Program-made: the position numbers and the translations under genes
In this document: piece after piece, positions 6,272-14,856 of the stretch
Position numbering within the stretch: the first letter of the stretch is position 1
How the letters are laid out: each line of letters begins with the position of its first letter
NCBI GenBank assembly: GCA_016742125.1
Contig: JACVCM010000052.1
Coordinates: 1 to 22,184, forward strand
DNA: 22,184 bases
Origin: Sphingomonadaceae bacterium
Lineage (GTDB): Bacteria > Pseudomonadota > Alphaproteobacteria > Sphingomonadales > Sphingomonadaceae
Direction: 5' to 3'
Notes under the pieces: model-generated
Seen by the model: the letters and a program-made list of their open reading frames with translations, nothing else
Told to the model about the DNA's origin: nothing
Database searches by the model: none

Positions 6272-7765
6272 ATGAGTGAATTCGATCCGGCCGCGCCGGT
6301 TATCATCGGCGTTGGTGAGGCAAGCCGCAGGACTGTGCCGGGCGACTGGCCATCACCGCGCGAACTGGCGGGTGCGGCGATCAAGGCTGCGTTGGCCGAT
6401 ACTGGCCAGCCCAAGGCTATCGTCGCCGCAACCGACACCATCGCCGCGATCCGCACGTTCGAGGATAGCGGCGTGTCGATGGGCACTGGCTCGCCCGACA
6501 ATGTGCCGGAGGCTTTTGCCGCCGCAGGGGGTATCAGCGCGCAGCGCCTGATCTACGCCGATGTCGGAGGTCAAAGCCCGCAAGCGATGGTTCATCAGCT
6601 GGCGGGCGAAATTCGGCGCGGCGAAACAGGACTTGCGGTCATCGTCGCAGGCGAAGCGACCGGCACTGCGAAGCGGGCGCGCAAGGCAGGCACTGCGCTC
6701 GACTGGCGGTTGTCCTCTGACACGCCGTTTGAGGCCCAGCGGTCCGAATTTCCTATCCCCACTCGCCGCGAGATCCGGCACGGCATCGTCTCGATGCCGC
6801 TCGCCTATTCGCTGCTCGAAAATGCGCGGCGGCTCGAGCGGGGGCTAAGCCGCCATGACTATCTGGTCGAAATGGCGCGGCAAGGCGCTGCGGCTTCGGT
6901 CAAGTCACTGACCCGCGAACATGCGCAATTCCCGATGGCCTTCACTGCGGAGCAGCTCGTCGCCGAGCATGAAAGCGATTATCATATTACCGACATCTAT
7001 CGCCGATGGCGCGTGGCGCAGGACGCAGTCGATCTGGGCGGTGCAATCATCCTGACCAGCGCGGGAAGGGCGCGAGATCTCGGCGTCGCGGAGGACAGGA
7101 TGGTCTGGCTTGCCGGTGCCTCCGAAGCTGCAGAGCCGCCGCTGTCCGAACGCGATCATATCGCCAGTCCCGATGCTGTCGGCTTCACACTGCACGCCGC
7201 GCTCGATCAGGCCGGGTTCGCGCCCACCGATCTGGGGCCCGTCGATATTTATAGCTGCTTTCCGGTAGCAGTATCGGCCGCGGTCGATACGCTTGGGGAC
7301 CCCGCACGGTCGCTGGGCGACTATACGCTCACCGGTGGCCTAGGGTTCTTCGGCGGTCCGGGAAATGGCTATACAATCTACGGTCTCGCCGCGATGGTGG
7401 AAGCACTTCGCAAGGACGGCTCGAAACCCGCTCTCGTCACCGCCAATGGCGGCGTGATGTCGAAGCAGGCGGTCGGCGTCTACACGGCGCGACAGCCCCC
7501 GCAGCCCTGGAATGGCGATGTGGTCAGGGGCTATGTGCCCAAAAGGATCGACGTCGACGATGCTCCACAGGGCAAGGGCCGTATCCTCACATATGCCCGG
7601 CCGGTGGCAAAGGGGGTCATGGGGGATGCGACGCTTATCGTCGAAATGGAAAGCGGCGCTCGGGCTTTGGCAGTGCTGGAGGATGTAGACGACATCGATC
7701 TCGGCGGATTGACTGTTGACGTAACGCCCGGCGAGAAGCGACATATGGCAAAGCTGATTGGATAA
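6272..7765 (+). CDS. Thiolase-like protein (TLP1/SCP2-thiolase type) lacking catalytic residues
   Basis: This 497-residue protein has the thiolase fold: PVIIGVGEASRR at the N-terminus, a central AVIVAGEAT strand, and VDIYSCFPVAVSAA in place of NEAF (SCP2-type thiolases have HDCF here). Compared by eye with the intact thiolase at 1286, the nucleophile Cys becomes Gly (about residue 99-100, ADVGGQSPQ), the GHP His becomes Gly362 (FFGGPGNGY) and the second Cys becomes Ala391 (TANGGV). About 90 extra C-terminal residues (about 410-497) resemble the added OB-like domain of mycobacterial thiolase-like protein type 1. It is often annotated acetyl-CoA acetyltransferase, but thiolase activity is doubtful; acyl-CoA binding, or lyase activity with a partner, is more plausible. 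Start ATG 6272 follows GGAAGG. Confidence 0.85.
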   Translation: MSEFDPAAPVIIGVGEASRRTVPGDWPSPRELAGAAIKAALADTGQPKAIVAATDTIAAIRTFEDSGVSMGTGSPDNVPEAFAAAGGISAQRLIYADVGGQSPQAMVHQLAGEIRRGETGLAVIVAGEATGTAKRARKAGTALDWRLSSDTPFEAQRSEFPIPTRREIRHGIVSMPLAYSLLENARRLERGLSRHDYLVEMARQGAAASVKSLTREHAQFPMAFTAEQLVAEHESDYHITDIYRRWRVAQDAVDLGGAIILTSAGRARDLGVAEDRMVWLAGASEAAEPPLSERDHIASPDAVGFTLHAALDQAGFAPTDLGPVDIYSCFPVAVSAAVDTLGDPARSLGDYTLTGGLGFFGGPGNGYTIYGLAAMVEALRKDGSKPALVTANGGVMSKQAVGVYTARQPPQPWNGDVVRGYVPKRIDVDDAPQGKGRILTYARPVAKGVMGDATLIVEMESGARALAVLEDVDDIDLGGLTVDVTPGEKRHMAKLIG

Positions 7766-7815
7766 TGTGTCGTTCAGACGAACATGCTATGCTGACCGCC
7801 TTAAGGAGAAACATC

Positions 7816-8235
7816 ATGCGACCGATCATTCTCACCGCGTTCACCCTCCCGCTTTTGGCCTCCTGTGGCCAGATGGACAGCACACCCAAACCCCTGACCG
7901 AAAAGCAGGCCGCATTGCTGGCAAAGGAGCTGGACGGGAAAACTGCGGGCAAGCCTGTCAGCTGCATCAGCGATTTTCTCGGAACAAACGTCATTCGTGT
8001 CAGCGACGACATCCTTTTATATCGGGTTTCCGGCAATCTCGTATACAAGAATAATCTGCGGTCGAGCTGCCCCGGACTGGCGCGCGATGACGATATCATC
8101 GTGTCCGAACAGTTCAGCAGCCAGAAATGCCGGGGCGACCTCCTGCGGCTTGTGGATCGCACCAGCGGCATTTCCGGCCCGGTCTGCAGCCTCGGGGAGT
8201 TTGTGCCTTACCGCAAGGACAAGAGCGCCGGTTAA
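7816..8235 (+). CDS. Small cysteine-rich lipoprotein of unknown function
   Basis: This 139-residue protein has a short lipoprotein signal peptide (MRPIILTAFTLPLLASC) with lipobox LASC and lipidation Cys17. The mature part has four further cysteines (50, 85, 105, 124), which could form two disulfides in the periplasm, and conserved-looking stretches DDILLYRVSGNLVYKNN and RGDLLRLVDR. It may belong to one of the uncharacterised proteobacterial families such as DUF6491, but I am not certain. The ATG at 7816 is set by AAGGAG at 7803-7808; upstream in-frame codons lack a ribosome site and would hide the signal peptide. It follows the thiolase-like gene by 50 bp with no evident functional tie. Confidence 0.85.
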   Translation: MRPIILTAFTLPLLASCGQMDSTPKPLTEKQAALLAKELDGKTAGKPVSCISDFLGTNVIRVSDDILLYRVSGNLVYKNNLRSSCPGLARDDDIIVSEQFSSQKCRGDLLRLVDRTSGISGPVCSLGEFVPYRKDKSAG

Positions 8236-8309
8236 TCGCCGGAAATCTCTCTCGGCGGTTGTTTGCAATCGCTTCTCATCGTCGAGTTTTGCCCTATCGA
8301 AGGCATTCG

Positions 8310-9026
8310 ATGCGCCGCTCTCCCATAATGAAAAACTGGCTGATTGCGGCGTTCCTCATAGCCTCGCTGTTCGCCGGATATAGATGGCTGGACCGCCATC
8401 CACAGCATAATCCCGTTGCGCCGCTGCGACTGACCGACCCGACAGGATGGGCGACCGGGCAGAAAATTTCCGCTTTGGCAGGCAACTCCGATGCCTGCTT
8501 CGCCGTACTCGATAGCGACGCTGTAGACTATGAGCGCCTGCCAAGCGTCGGAACCGGTATCTGCCGCGCGAAGCAGCGCACGCAAGTCCGGGGCTGGCCG
8601 CCTGCGCCTGCTGCAATCTTGCCCGCTGGCGTCGCCCCATCATGTGCGGTCGGGGCGGGGCTTTTGCTCTGGCAACGTGACGTCGTGCAGCCGATGGCGC
8701 GGCTGCATCTTGGCCGCAGCGTCCGCACAATCGAGCATCTGGGCAGCTATAATTGCCGCAATATCCGGGGTGGTAGCAGGCCGAGCGAACATTCGACCGG
8801 CAATGCTATCGATATATCCGCTTTTGTCCTGAGCGACGGACGGCGCGTTACCCCGCTGGAACATTGGGATGTGCCCGATGGCCGCAGCGCGTTTTTGCGT
8901 GCGGTGCGTGACGGTGGCTGCGACTATTTCAGCACTGTACTATCGCCCGACTATAACGACGCGCACAAAGATCATTTTCATCTCGATCAGGCGCAGCGCC
9001 CGGGTGGCTGGTCGGCGTGCCGATAA
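8310..9026 (+). CDS. Extensin-like (LAS/M15-fold) secreted or membrane-anchored protein
   Basis: This 238-residue protein has a single N-terminal hydrophobic helix (about residues 9-24), either a signal anchor or signal peptide, followed by the extensin-like C-terminal domain. The metallopeptidase-like motifs are clear: SEHSTGNAIDI (His161, Asp168) and HKDHFHLD (His222/His224), the layout of zinc ligands in LAS/M15 D-Ala-D-Ala peptidases. Six cysteines (63, 85, 112, 149, 204, 237) suggest disulfides outside the cytoplasm. Bacterial members are presumed to act on peptidoglycan, but the reaction is not established. The ATG at 8310 has GAAGG 6 nt upstream; a second in-frame ATG at 8328 is possible. 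thrS begins 76 bp downstream. Confidence 0.87.
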   Translation: MRRSPIMKNWLIAAFLIASLFAGYRWLDRHPQHNPVAPLRLTDPTGWATGQKISALAGNSDACFAVLDSDAVDYERLPSVGTGICRAKQRTQVRGWPPAPAAILPAGVAPSCAVGAGLLLWQRDVVQPMARLHLGRSVRTIEHLGSYNCRNIRGGSRPSEHSTGNAIDISAFVLSDGRRVTPLEHWDVPDGRSAFLRAVRDGGCDYFSTVLSPDYNDAHKDHFHLDQAQRPGGWSACR

Positions 9027-9102
9027 GCTATCCCCGCTTGCGGCTGCGCCGTATCGCTGGCAAAGGGGCGGCTCCAAACCAACCAGAAAGCTTGCAATTC
9101 CA

Positions 9103-11103
9103 ATGTCCGAGATGATCCGTGTCACCCTTCCCGATGGCTCTGCCCGAGAAGTCGCGCGCGGGACTACCCCGGCGGATATTGCGGCAGCCATCGGTCCCGG
9201 CCTGGCCAAGGCGGCGCTTGCCGCGCGCATCGATGGCGAGGTGCGCGATATCATGCGGCCGCTGGAGGCCGATACAAACCTTGCGCTGATCACGTCGAAG
9301 GACGAGGCGGAGGCGCTCGATCTGGCGCGACATGACTATGCGCATGTGCTGGCCGAAGCGGTGCAGGCCCTGTTTCCCGGCACACAGATTACCTTCGGCC
9401 CCTCAACCGATGACGGCTTTTATTATGACGTAATGGCGCCCGCCTCGCGCGGTCCGTTTACGCTGGATGACCTGCCGCTGATCGAGGAAAAGATGCGCGA
9501 GATCATCCGCGCCGACAAGCCGCTGCGCCGCGAAGTGGTGGGCCGCGATGCGTTGATCGATATCTGGAAAAAGGCCGGCGAAAATTTCAAGGCAGAGTGG
9601 GCGGCGGAGCTTCCCGAAGGAGAAGAGCTGTCTGTCTATTGGTCGGGCGACGACTGGATGGACATGTGCCGCGGACCGCATCTGGCCTCGACCGGAAAGC
9701 TCGACCCCGCTGCGTTCAAACTGACCCGCGTCGCCGGGGCCTATTGGCGCGGTGACCAGAATAATGCGCAGCTCTCACGCATCTACGGCACCGGCTGGCT
9801 GAACAAGAAGCAGCTCGATGCGCATCTTGTCCGTCTCGAAGAAGCCGCCAGGCGCGACCATCGCCGTCTGGGGCAGGACATGGACCTCTTCCATCTCCAG
9901 CAGGAGGCGCATGGGAGCGTTTTCTGGCACCCGCATGGTTTTACGATCTGGCGCAATCTCGAAGCCTATATGCGGCGCGCGGTCGATGCCACTGGCTATC
10001 AGGAAGTGAAAACCCCGCAGGTGATGGACGCCCGCCAATGGGAGCAATCGGGCCACTGGGGCAAATATCGCGAGAATATGTTCGTGATTCCCGACGAGGT
10101 GCCAAACACCGATGATGAGGGGCCGGTGATCAGCGGGGATGCCGACTGGATGGCGCTGAAGCCGATGAATTGCCCGGCGCATGTCCTGATTTTCCGGCAG
10201 GGTATCAAATCCTACCGCGATCTGCCGCTTCGCCTGTTCGAACATGGCTGCTGCCATCGCAACGAACCGCATGGTGCGCTCCACGGCCTGATGCGCGTGC
10301 GGCAGTTTACGCAGGACGATGCGCATATCTTCTGCCGCGAGGATCAGATTGTGCAGGAAGTGCAGGATTTTTGCGCGCTTGCCGACCGAATATATAAGGA
10401 TTTCGGCTTTACCTATTCGATCAAGCTGGCGTTGCGCCCTGAAAAGCGGTTCGGCAGCGATGCCGATTGGGACAAGGCGGAAAACGAACTGCGCGATGCC
10501 GTGGTGCGCGCGGGGCTGGCTACGCAAGAATATGGCTGGGAAGAGCTGCCCGGAGAAGGCGCATTCTATGCGCCCAAGCTCGAATGGCATCTGACCGACG
10601 CAATCGGCCGCACCTGGCAGGTCGGTACGATCCAGTCCGACCGGGTGCTGCCCGAACGGCTCGACGCCAGCTATGTGGGCGAGGATGGCGCGCGCCACCG
10701 CCCCGTCATGCTCCACCGCGCGATTTTCGGAAGCTATGAACGCTTCATCGGCATCTTGATCGAACATTATGCCGGACGCTTCCCGACCTGGCTCGCCCCG
10801 GTGCAGGCGGTCGTCGCGACCATTGTCTCCGACGCAGACGTCTATGCCCGCGAGGTCGAGGCAAAGTTGAAAGCCGCCGGTATCCGGGTCGAGACCGATC
10901 TGCGTAACGAAAAGATCAACTACAAGGTGCGCGAGCACAGCCTTGCGAAGGTGCCGCACCTGCTGGTCGTCGGTATGCGCGAGGCAGAAGAGGGCAAAGT
11001 CGCCGTCCGCACGCTTGGTTCCGATGGTCAGCGTATCATGACGCTCGATGAAGCCATTGCGATGCTGACATCAGAGGCCACCCCGCCGGATTTGCGGAAC
11101 TAG
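9103..11103 (+). CDS. thrS: Threonine--tRNA ligase
   Basis: This 666-residue class II aminoacyl-tRNA synthetase attaches threonine to tRNA-Thr. Domains in order are an N-terminal TGS domain (about 1-65); the editing domain with HxxxH (His77, His81) and CxxxH (Cys189, His193); the catalytic core with zinc ligand Cys357 (MNCPAH), motif 2 CCHRNEPHGALHGLMRVR, zinc ligand His408 (TQDDAHIF) and motif 3 LHRAIFGSYERFIG; and a C-terminal anticodon-binding domain with LVVGMREAEEGKVAVR. It is slightly longer than E. coli ThrRS (642), mostly through an acidic insertion at about 331-350. The start at 9103 is chosen because the TGS domain begins there; the upstream open frame overlaps the extensin-like gene. 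The ribosome-binding site is weak, and a second ATG lies three codons in. Confidence 0.98.
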   Translation: MSEMIRVTLPDGSAREVARGTTPADIAAAIGPGLAKAALAARIDGEVRDIMRPLEADTNLALITSKDEAEALDLARHDYAHVLAEAVQALFPGTQITFGPSTDDGFYYDVMAPASRGPFTLDDLPLIEEKMREIIRADKPLRREVVGRDALIDIWKKAGENFKAEWAAELPEGEELSVYWSGDDWMDMCRGPHLASTGKLDPAAFKLTRVAGAYWRGDQNNAQLSRIYGTGWLNKKQLDAHLVRLEEAARRDHRRLGQDMDLFHLQQEAHGSVFWHPHGFTIWRNLEAYMRRAVDATGYQEVKTPQVMDARQWEQSGHWGKYRENMFVIPDEVPNTDDEGPVISGDADWMALKPMNCPAHVLIFRQGIKSYRDLPLRLFEHGCCHRNEPHGALHGLMRVRQFTQDDAHIFCREDQIVQEVQDFCALADRIYKDFGFTYSIKLALRPEKRFGSDADWDKAENELRDAVVRAGLATQEYGWEELPGEGAFYAPKLEWHLTDAIGRTWQVGTIQSDRVLPERLDASYVGEDGARHRPVMLHRAIFGSYERFIGILIEHYAGRFPTWLAPVQAVVATIVSDADVYAREVEAKLKAAGIRVETDLRNEKINYKVREHSLAKVPHLLVVGMREAEEGKVAVRTLGSDGQRIMTLDEAIAMLTSEATPPDLRN

Positions 11104-11104
11104 C

Positions 11105-11869
11105 TTGGCGCTAAATCCCGCCGATGCACTGGCTGGTATCGACCCGCTGTTGATGGCGGGTGCGGCGGCCATGACATTCGGCGCGGCCTATGTGCGCGGT
11201 CTGACCGGCTTTGGCATGGCGATCATATTGGTGCCCCTGTTGGGTATGATTGTGTCGCCGGGCGAAGCTGTGGTGCTGGGCATATTGCTGCAACTGCTGA
11301 TCGGACCGGTGGGGCTTAAAATCATCTATGCCGATGCGCACCGGTCGAGCGCGCTGACCATCGCGGCTTATGCCATGATCGCCACACCGCTGGGTATCTG
11401 GCTGCTGGATCGCACGACGCCCGACGTTGCGAGGTTGCTGATTGCGCTCATTGCCATAGGCGCTTTTCTGTTGGTGCTGCTGCCACAACGCGGCGAACTG
11501 CGGCCCGGACCGAAAGAAACAGCCGCGACCGGCATTGCCTCGGGCATCCTGACAGGTTTCGCGGCCATGCCGGGGCCGCCAGTGGTGCCTTATTATCTGC
11601 GCCAACCCATCCCGCCTGCGGAAGCGCGCGCGTCGATGATGCTGGTGTTTTTCGCGACTGCTATTGCCGGGACGATTTCATCCTTCGCGCTCGGGCTTGC
11701 CAGCTGGCGGCTGCTTTGGCTATCCATCCTGCTCTTCCCCGCTGTCCTGTTTGGCAACTGGCTGGGTGCCAAATCCTTCGGAAAGGTCCCGGCTCCGTTG
11801 TGGCGCAGTTTTGTTGCGATTGTGCTTGGCGTTGCCGGGCTTTCAGCGGTGGTCAGGTTGTTCAACTGA
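11105..11869 (+). CDS. TSUP (TauE/SafE) family membrane transporter
   Basis: This 254-residue polytopic membrane protein has roughly seven or eight hydrophobic segments and the family's duplicated layout: the first half carries AAYVRGLTGFGMAIILVPLL and the second SGILTGFAAMPGPPVVPYYL, both Gly/Pro-rich re-entrant-type segments typical of TauE/SafE proteins. The family exports sulfite, sulfoacetate or other small organic anions; the substrate here is unknown. The reading frame seems to begin with TTG at 11105, one base after the thrS stop; an ATG at 11153 is an alternative start that would remove 16 residues before the first membrane segment. Close coupling to thrS suggests co-transcription, with no evident functional link. 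Confidence 0.88.
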   Translation: MALNPADALAGIDPLLMAGAAAMTFGAAYVRGLTGFGMAIILVPLLGMIVSPGEAVVLGILLQLLIGPVGLKIIYADAHRSSALTIAAYAMIATPLGIWLLDRTTPDVARLLIALIAIGAFLLVLLPQRGELRPGPKETAATGIASGILTGFAAMPGPPVVPYYLRQPIPPAEARASMMLVFFATAIAGTISSFALGLASWRLLWLSILLFPAVLFGNWLGAKSFGKVPAPLWRSFVAIVLGVAGLSAVVRLFN

Positions 11870-11919
11870 AGACCTTACCAGCGCATTAACCATGATGTTT
11901 AGCCCTGCATTTCCCATCG

Positions 11920-12657
11920 ATGGTTACATCTTCGGGGATGAGGGGACTTATCGCATCGCTATTGCTCGTTGCCGCGCCGGCCGCTGCGCTTAACGAAGGG
12001 CTGCAATGCGTGCCCTATGCGCGGGCGGTGTCGGGCGTCATAATCTATGGCGATGCACACACCTGGTGGGGTCAGGCCGAGGGCAGATATGACCGCGGCG
12101 ACACGCCAAAGGTGGGCGCCGTGCTCGCGTTCCAGCCTTATGGCAATATGCGCCTCGGCCATGTCGCGGCGGTGCGGCGCGTGGTCGACGACCGGACGAT
12201 CGTCATCAGCCATGCAAACTGGTCGACGATCGACGGTGTTCGCGGCCATATCGAGGAAGATGTCCGCGCGGTCGATGTATCTGAAGACAATGACTGGAGC
12301 CGGGTGCGCGTCTGGTACACGCCCAACCAGGCGCTGGGCAGCACCGAATGGCCGGTGCACGGTTTCATATATCCGAGGCAGAAGCGCGGCGAGAGCGAAG
12401 CGCGCAAGGCGGTGGCGATGCTGCTGAAAGACAGGGTATTGCCCACACTGCCCATTGCAGCGCCGGTGCGGATGGCGGAGGCTAGCAAGCCATTAGTTAA
12501 AACGCCACCAGCAAAGGCAGGCTTTGGCCTGTCGGTCGATTTCATGAAAGACATCGACCGTAAAGCAGCAAAAGAGACCAGACCCGCAGCCACCCCGGCC
12601 AAGACAGTGCGACTGGCCTCGGTCGAAAAGCTTATCACCAAACTGCCGAAAAGCTAA
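11920..12657 (+). CDS. Secreted CHAP-domain cysteine peptidase/amidase
   Basis: This protein of up to 245 residues has a signal peptide (MRGLIASLLLVAAPAAA, following a six-residue extension if the ATG at 11920 is used; the ATG at 11938 is the alternative). A CHAP domain (NlpC/P60 superfamily) follows: the probable nucleophile is Cys30 in LQCVPYARAVSG, then TWWGQA, then His81 in NMRLGHVAAV and the SHANW motif (98-101) for the third residue. CHAP enzymes cut peptidoglycan peptides or amides. The tail from about residue 165 is Lys/Ala/Pro-rich and looks unstructured. The organisation is very typical of a conserved sphingomonad CHAP protein family. Neither start has a clear ribosome site. The stop is only 3 nt from the stop of convergent uvrB. 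Confidence 0.87.
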   Translation: MVTSSGMRGLIASLLLVAAPAAALNEGLQCVPYARAVSGVIIYGDAHTWWGQAEGRYDRGDTPKVGAVLAFQPYGNMRLGHVAAVRRVVDDRTIVISHANWSTIDGVRGHIEEDVRAVDVSEDNDWSRVRVWYTPNQALGSTEWPVHGFIYPRQKRGESEARKAVAMLLKDRVLPTLPIAAPVRMAEASKPLVKTPPAKAGFGLSVDFMKDIDRKAAKETRPAATPAKTVRLASVEKLITKLPKS

Positions 12658-12660
12658 GCC

Positions 12661-14856
12661 TTACCGTCCAAACTTCCGTTGCGTCTTCCCATAACGCAGC
12701 TTCCGCGTCCCCGGCTTGCCTTCGGTCGCCCGTCCCTTGGGCGCCGCCACCTGCTGCTCGTGCGGCAATCCCAGCTCGGTCGCCTCCAGCGCGCGGATTT
12801 CGTCGCGCAGGCGGCCCGCTTCCTCGAATTCCAGGTCGGCGGCGGCGGCGCGCATCTTCTTTTCGAGGTCCTCGATATAGGCACGCAGATTGTGGCCGAC
12901 GAGATTGTTGGCGCCATCCGCATCGATATCGACCAGCACGCCGTCCCTGCTCGCGGTATCAGCGACGATATTGTGGATATCGCGCTTGATAGTGGCCGGC
13001 GTGATGCCGTGGAGCGCATTATATTCGCGTTGCTTGTCGCGCCGCCGGTCGGTTTCGGCAATCGCGCGCTCCATGCTGCCGGTCATGCGGTCGGCGTAGA
13101 GGATGACGCGGCCGTCGACATTTCGCGCAGCGCGCCCGATGGTTTGGATGAGCGACGTTTCCGACCGCAAAAAGCCTTCCTTGTCCGCATCCAATATCGC
13201 CACCAGCCCGCATTCGGGAATGTCCAAGCCCTCGCGCAGCAGGTTGATGCCGACAAGCACATCATAGACGCCAAGCCGCAAATCGCGGATGAGCTCGATG
13301 CGCTCCAGCGTTTCGACGTCGCTGTGCATGTACCGCACGCGCAAGCCGGCCTCGTGCATGAACTCGGTCAGGTCCTCCGCCATCCGCTTGGTCAGCGTGG
13401 TGACCAACGTGCGATATCCGGCCTCTGCGGTCTTGCGGCATTCGTTGATGCAATCCTGCACCTGGTCCTCGACCGGCTTGATCTCGACCGGTGGGTCGAT
13501 GAGGCCGGTGGGCCGGATCACCTGTTCGGCAAAGACGCCGCCCGATTGTTCCATCTCCCAACCGCCCGGCGTCGCCGAAACGCACACCGTTTGCGGGCGC
13601 ATCACGTCCCATTCGTTAAAGCGCAAAGGCCGGTTGTCGATGCAGGAGGGCAGGCGGAAGCCATATTCGGCCAGCGTCAGCTTGCGCCTGTGGTCGCCCT
13701 TCGCCATCGCGCCGATTTGCGGCACCGTCTGGTGGCTTTCATCGACGAACAAAAGCGCGTTGTCGGGCAGATATTCGAACAAGGTGGGCGGCGGCTCGCC
13801 CGGCAGGCGCCCGGTCAGGAAGCGCGAATAATTCTCGATACCCGCGCAAGACCCCGTCGCCGCGATCATTTCCAGATCGAAATGCGTGCGCTGCTCCAGA
13901 CGCTGTGCTTCCAGCAACTTGCCCTCGCCCACCAGCTCTTTCAGCCGCTCCTCCAGCTCGAACTTGATCGCCTGCGTCGCCTGCTTCATCGTCGGGCCGG
14001 GCGTCACATAGTGCGAGTTGGCATAAACGCGCACACTGTTCAGCTTTACCCCGGTCTTGCCGGTCAGCGGGTCGAACTCCGATATCTCCTCCACCTCGTC
14101 GCCAAAGAAGGAGATGCGCCACGCCATATCCTCATAATGCGACGGGAACAGCTCCAGATTGTCGCCGCGCACGCGGAAATTGCCGCGCGCAAAGGCGGTA
14201 TCGTTGCGTTTATACTGCAGCGCGACCAGCTTGCGGATCAACTCGCGCTGGTCGACGCTCTCACCCTTCTTGATGTCGAAAATCATCGCCGAATAGGTCT
14301 CGACCGAGCCGATACCATAGAGGCAGGATACCGATGCGACGATCAGCACATCGTCCCGTTCAAGGAGTGCGCGGGTCGCCGAATGCCGCATCCGGTCGAT
14401 GGCCTCGTTTACCGATGATTCCTTCTCGATATAGGTGTCGCTACGCGGGACATAGGCCTCGGGCTGGTAATAGTCATAGTAGCTGACGAAATATTCGACC
14501 GCATTGTCGGGGAAGAAGCTTTTGAACTCGCCATATAATTGCGCCGCGAGGATCTTGTTGGGCGCCAGCACCAGTGCGGGCCGCTGCAACTCCTCGATCA
14601 CCTTCGCCATCGTAAAGGTCTTGCCCGATCCGGTCACGCCGAGCAGCACCTGGTTCTTCTCCCCCGTCAGCGCGGTATCGACCAGTTCGCGGATCGCCGT
14701 CGGCTGATCGCCTGCAGGTTGATAGTCGGAGACAATCTTGAACCGCCGCCCACCCTCCGCCTTGGGGGGACGATCGGGCTTGTGCGGGGTGAAGCTGCCA
14801 ACCGTGTCAGGTTCTTCCAGCCCACGGCGGATAATGAGTTCAGCCATGTTCGCCAT
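12661..14856 (-). CDS. uvrB: Excinuclease ABC subunit B
   Basis: UvrB is the damage-verifying helicase-like subunit of UvrABC nucleotide excision repair; it is loaded by UvrA and then recruits UvrC. The 731-residue sequence shows Walker A GVTGSGKT (73-80), the beta-hairpin start SYYDYYQPEAYVP (about 125-137) that clamps DNA, the DESH box (372-375), helicase motifs SATPGGWE and QTIGRAARN, and a C-terminal UVR domain (about 661-690) that contacts UvrC. It is longer than E. coli UvrB (673) because of an N-terminal extension and a basic C-terminal tail (KLRYGKTQRKFGR). I chose the ATG at 14856 (MANMAELIIRRG); an ATG three codons later is equally possible and an earlier in-frame codon would overlap the SOS box region. 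Regulation by LexA is likely (box at 14933-14947). Confidence 0.98.
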   Translation of the reverse strand: MANMAELIIRRGLEEPDTVGSFTPHKPDRPPKAEGGRRFKIVSDYQPAGDQPTAIRELVDTALTGEKNQVLLGVTGSGKTFTMAKVIEELQRPALVLAPNKILAAQLYGEFKSFFPDNAVEYFVSYYDYYQPEAYVPRSDTYIEKESSVNEAIDRMRHSATRALLERDDVLIVASVSCLYGIGSVETYSAMIFDIKKGESVDQRELIRKLVALQYKRNDTAFARGNFRVRGDNLELFPSHYEDMAWRISFFGDEVEEISEFDPLTGKTGVKLNSVRVYANSHYVTPGPTMKQATQAIKFELEERLKELVGEGKLLEAQRLEQRTHFDLEMIAATGSCAGIENYSRFLTGRLPGEPPPTLFEYLPDNALLFVDESHQTVPQIGAMAKGDHRRKLTLAEYGFRLPSCIDNRPLRFNEWDVMRPQTVCVSATPGGWEMEQSGGVFAEQVIRPTGLIDPPVEIKPVEDQVQDCINECRKTAEAGYRTLVTTLTKRMAEDLTEFMHEAGLRVRYMHSDVETLERIELIRDLRLGVYDVLVGINLLREGLDIPECGLVAILDADKEGFLRSETSLIQTIGRAARNVDGRVILYADRMTGSMERAIAETDRRRDKQREYNALHGITPATIKRDIHNIVADTASRDGVLVDIDADGANNLVGHNLRAYIEDLEKKMRAAAADLEFEEAGRLRDEIRALEATELGLPHEQQVAAPKGRATEGKPGTRKLRYGKTQRKFGR

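Noticed and set aside
7770..7781. GTTC-AGAC-GAAC inverted repeat before the small lipoprotein gene
   Set aside because: Only 4-bp arms in inverted orientation, not the N7 direct repeat of the LexA box; expected by chance.
8869..9102. N-terminal extension of ThrRS by 78 residues
   Set aside because: It overlaps the extensin-like gene and lacks TGS-domain sequence; the family start fits 9103.
12679..14418. Long open frame on + strand (579 codons) opposite uvrB
   Set aside because: It is the antisense shadow of uvrB, with no ribosome site or recognisable protein pattern; His/Arg/Gln-rich composition is typical of such shadows in GC-rich DNA.
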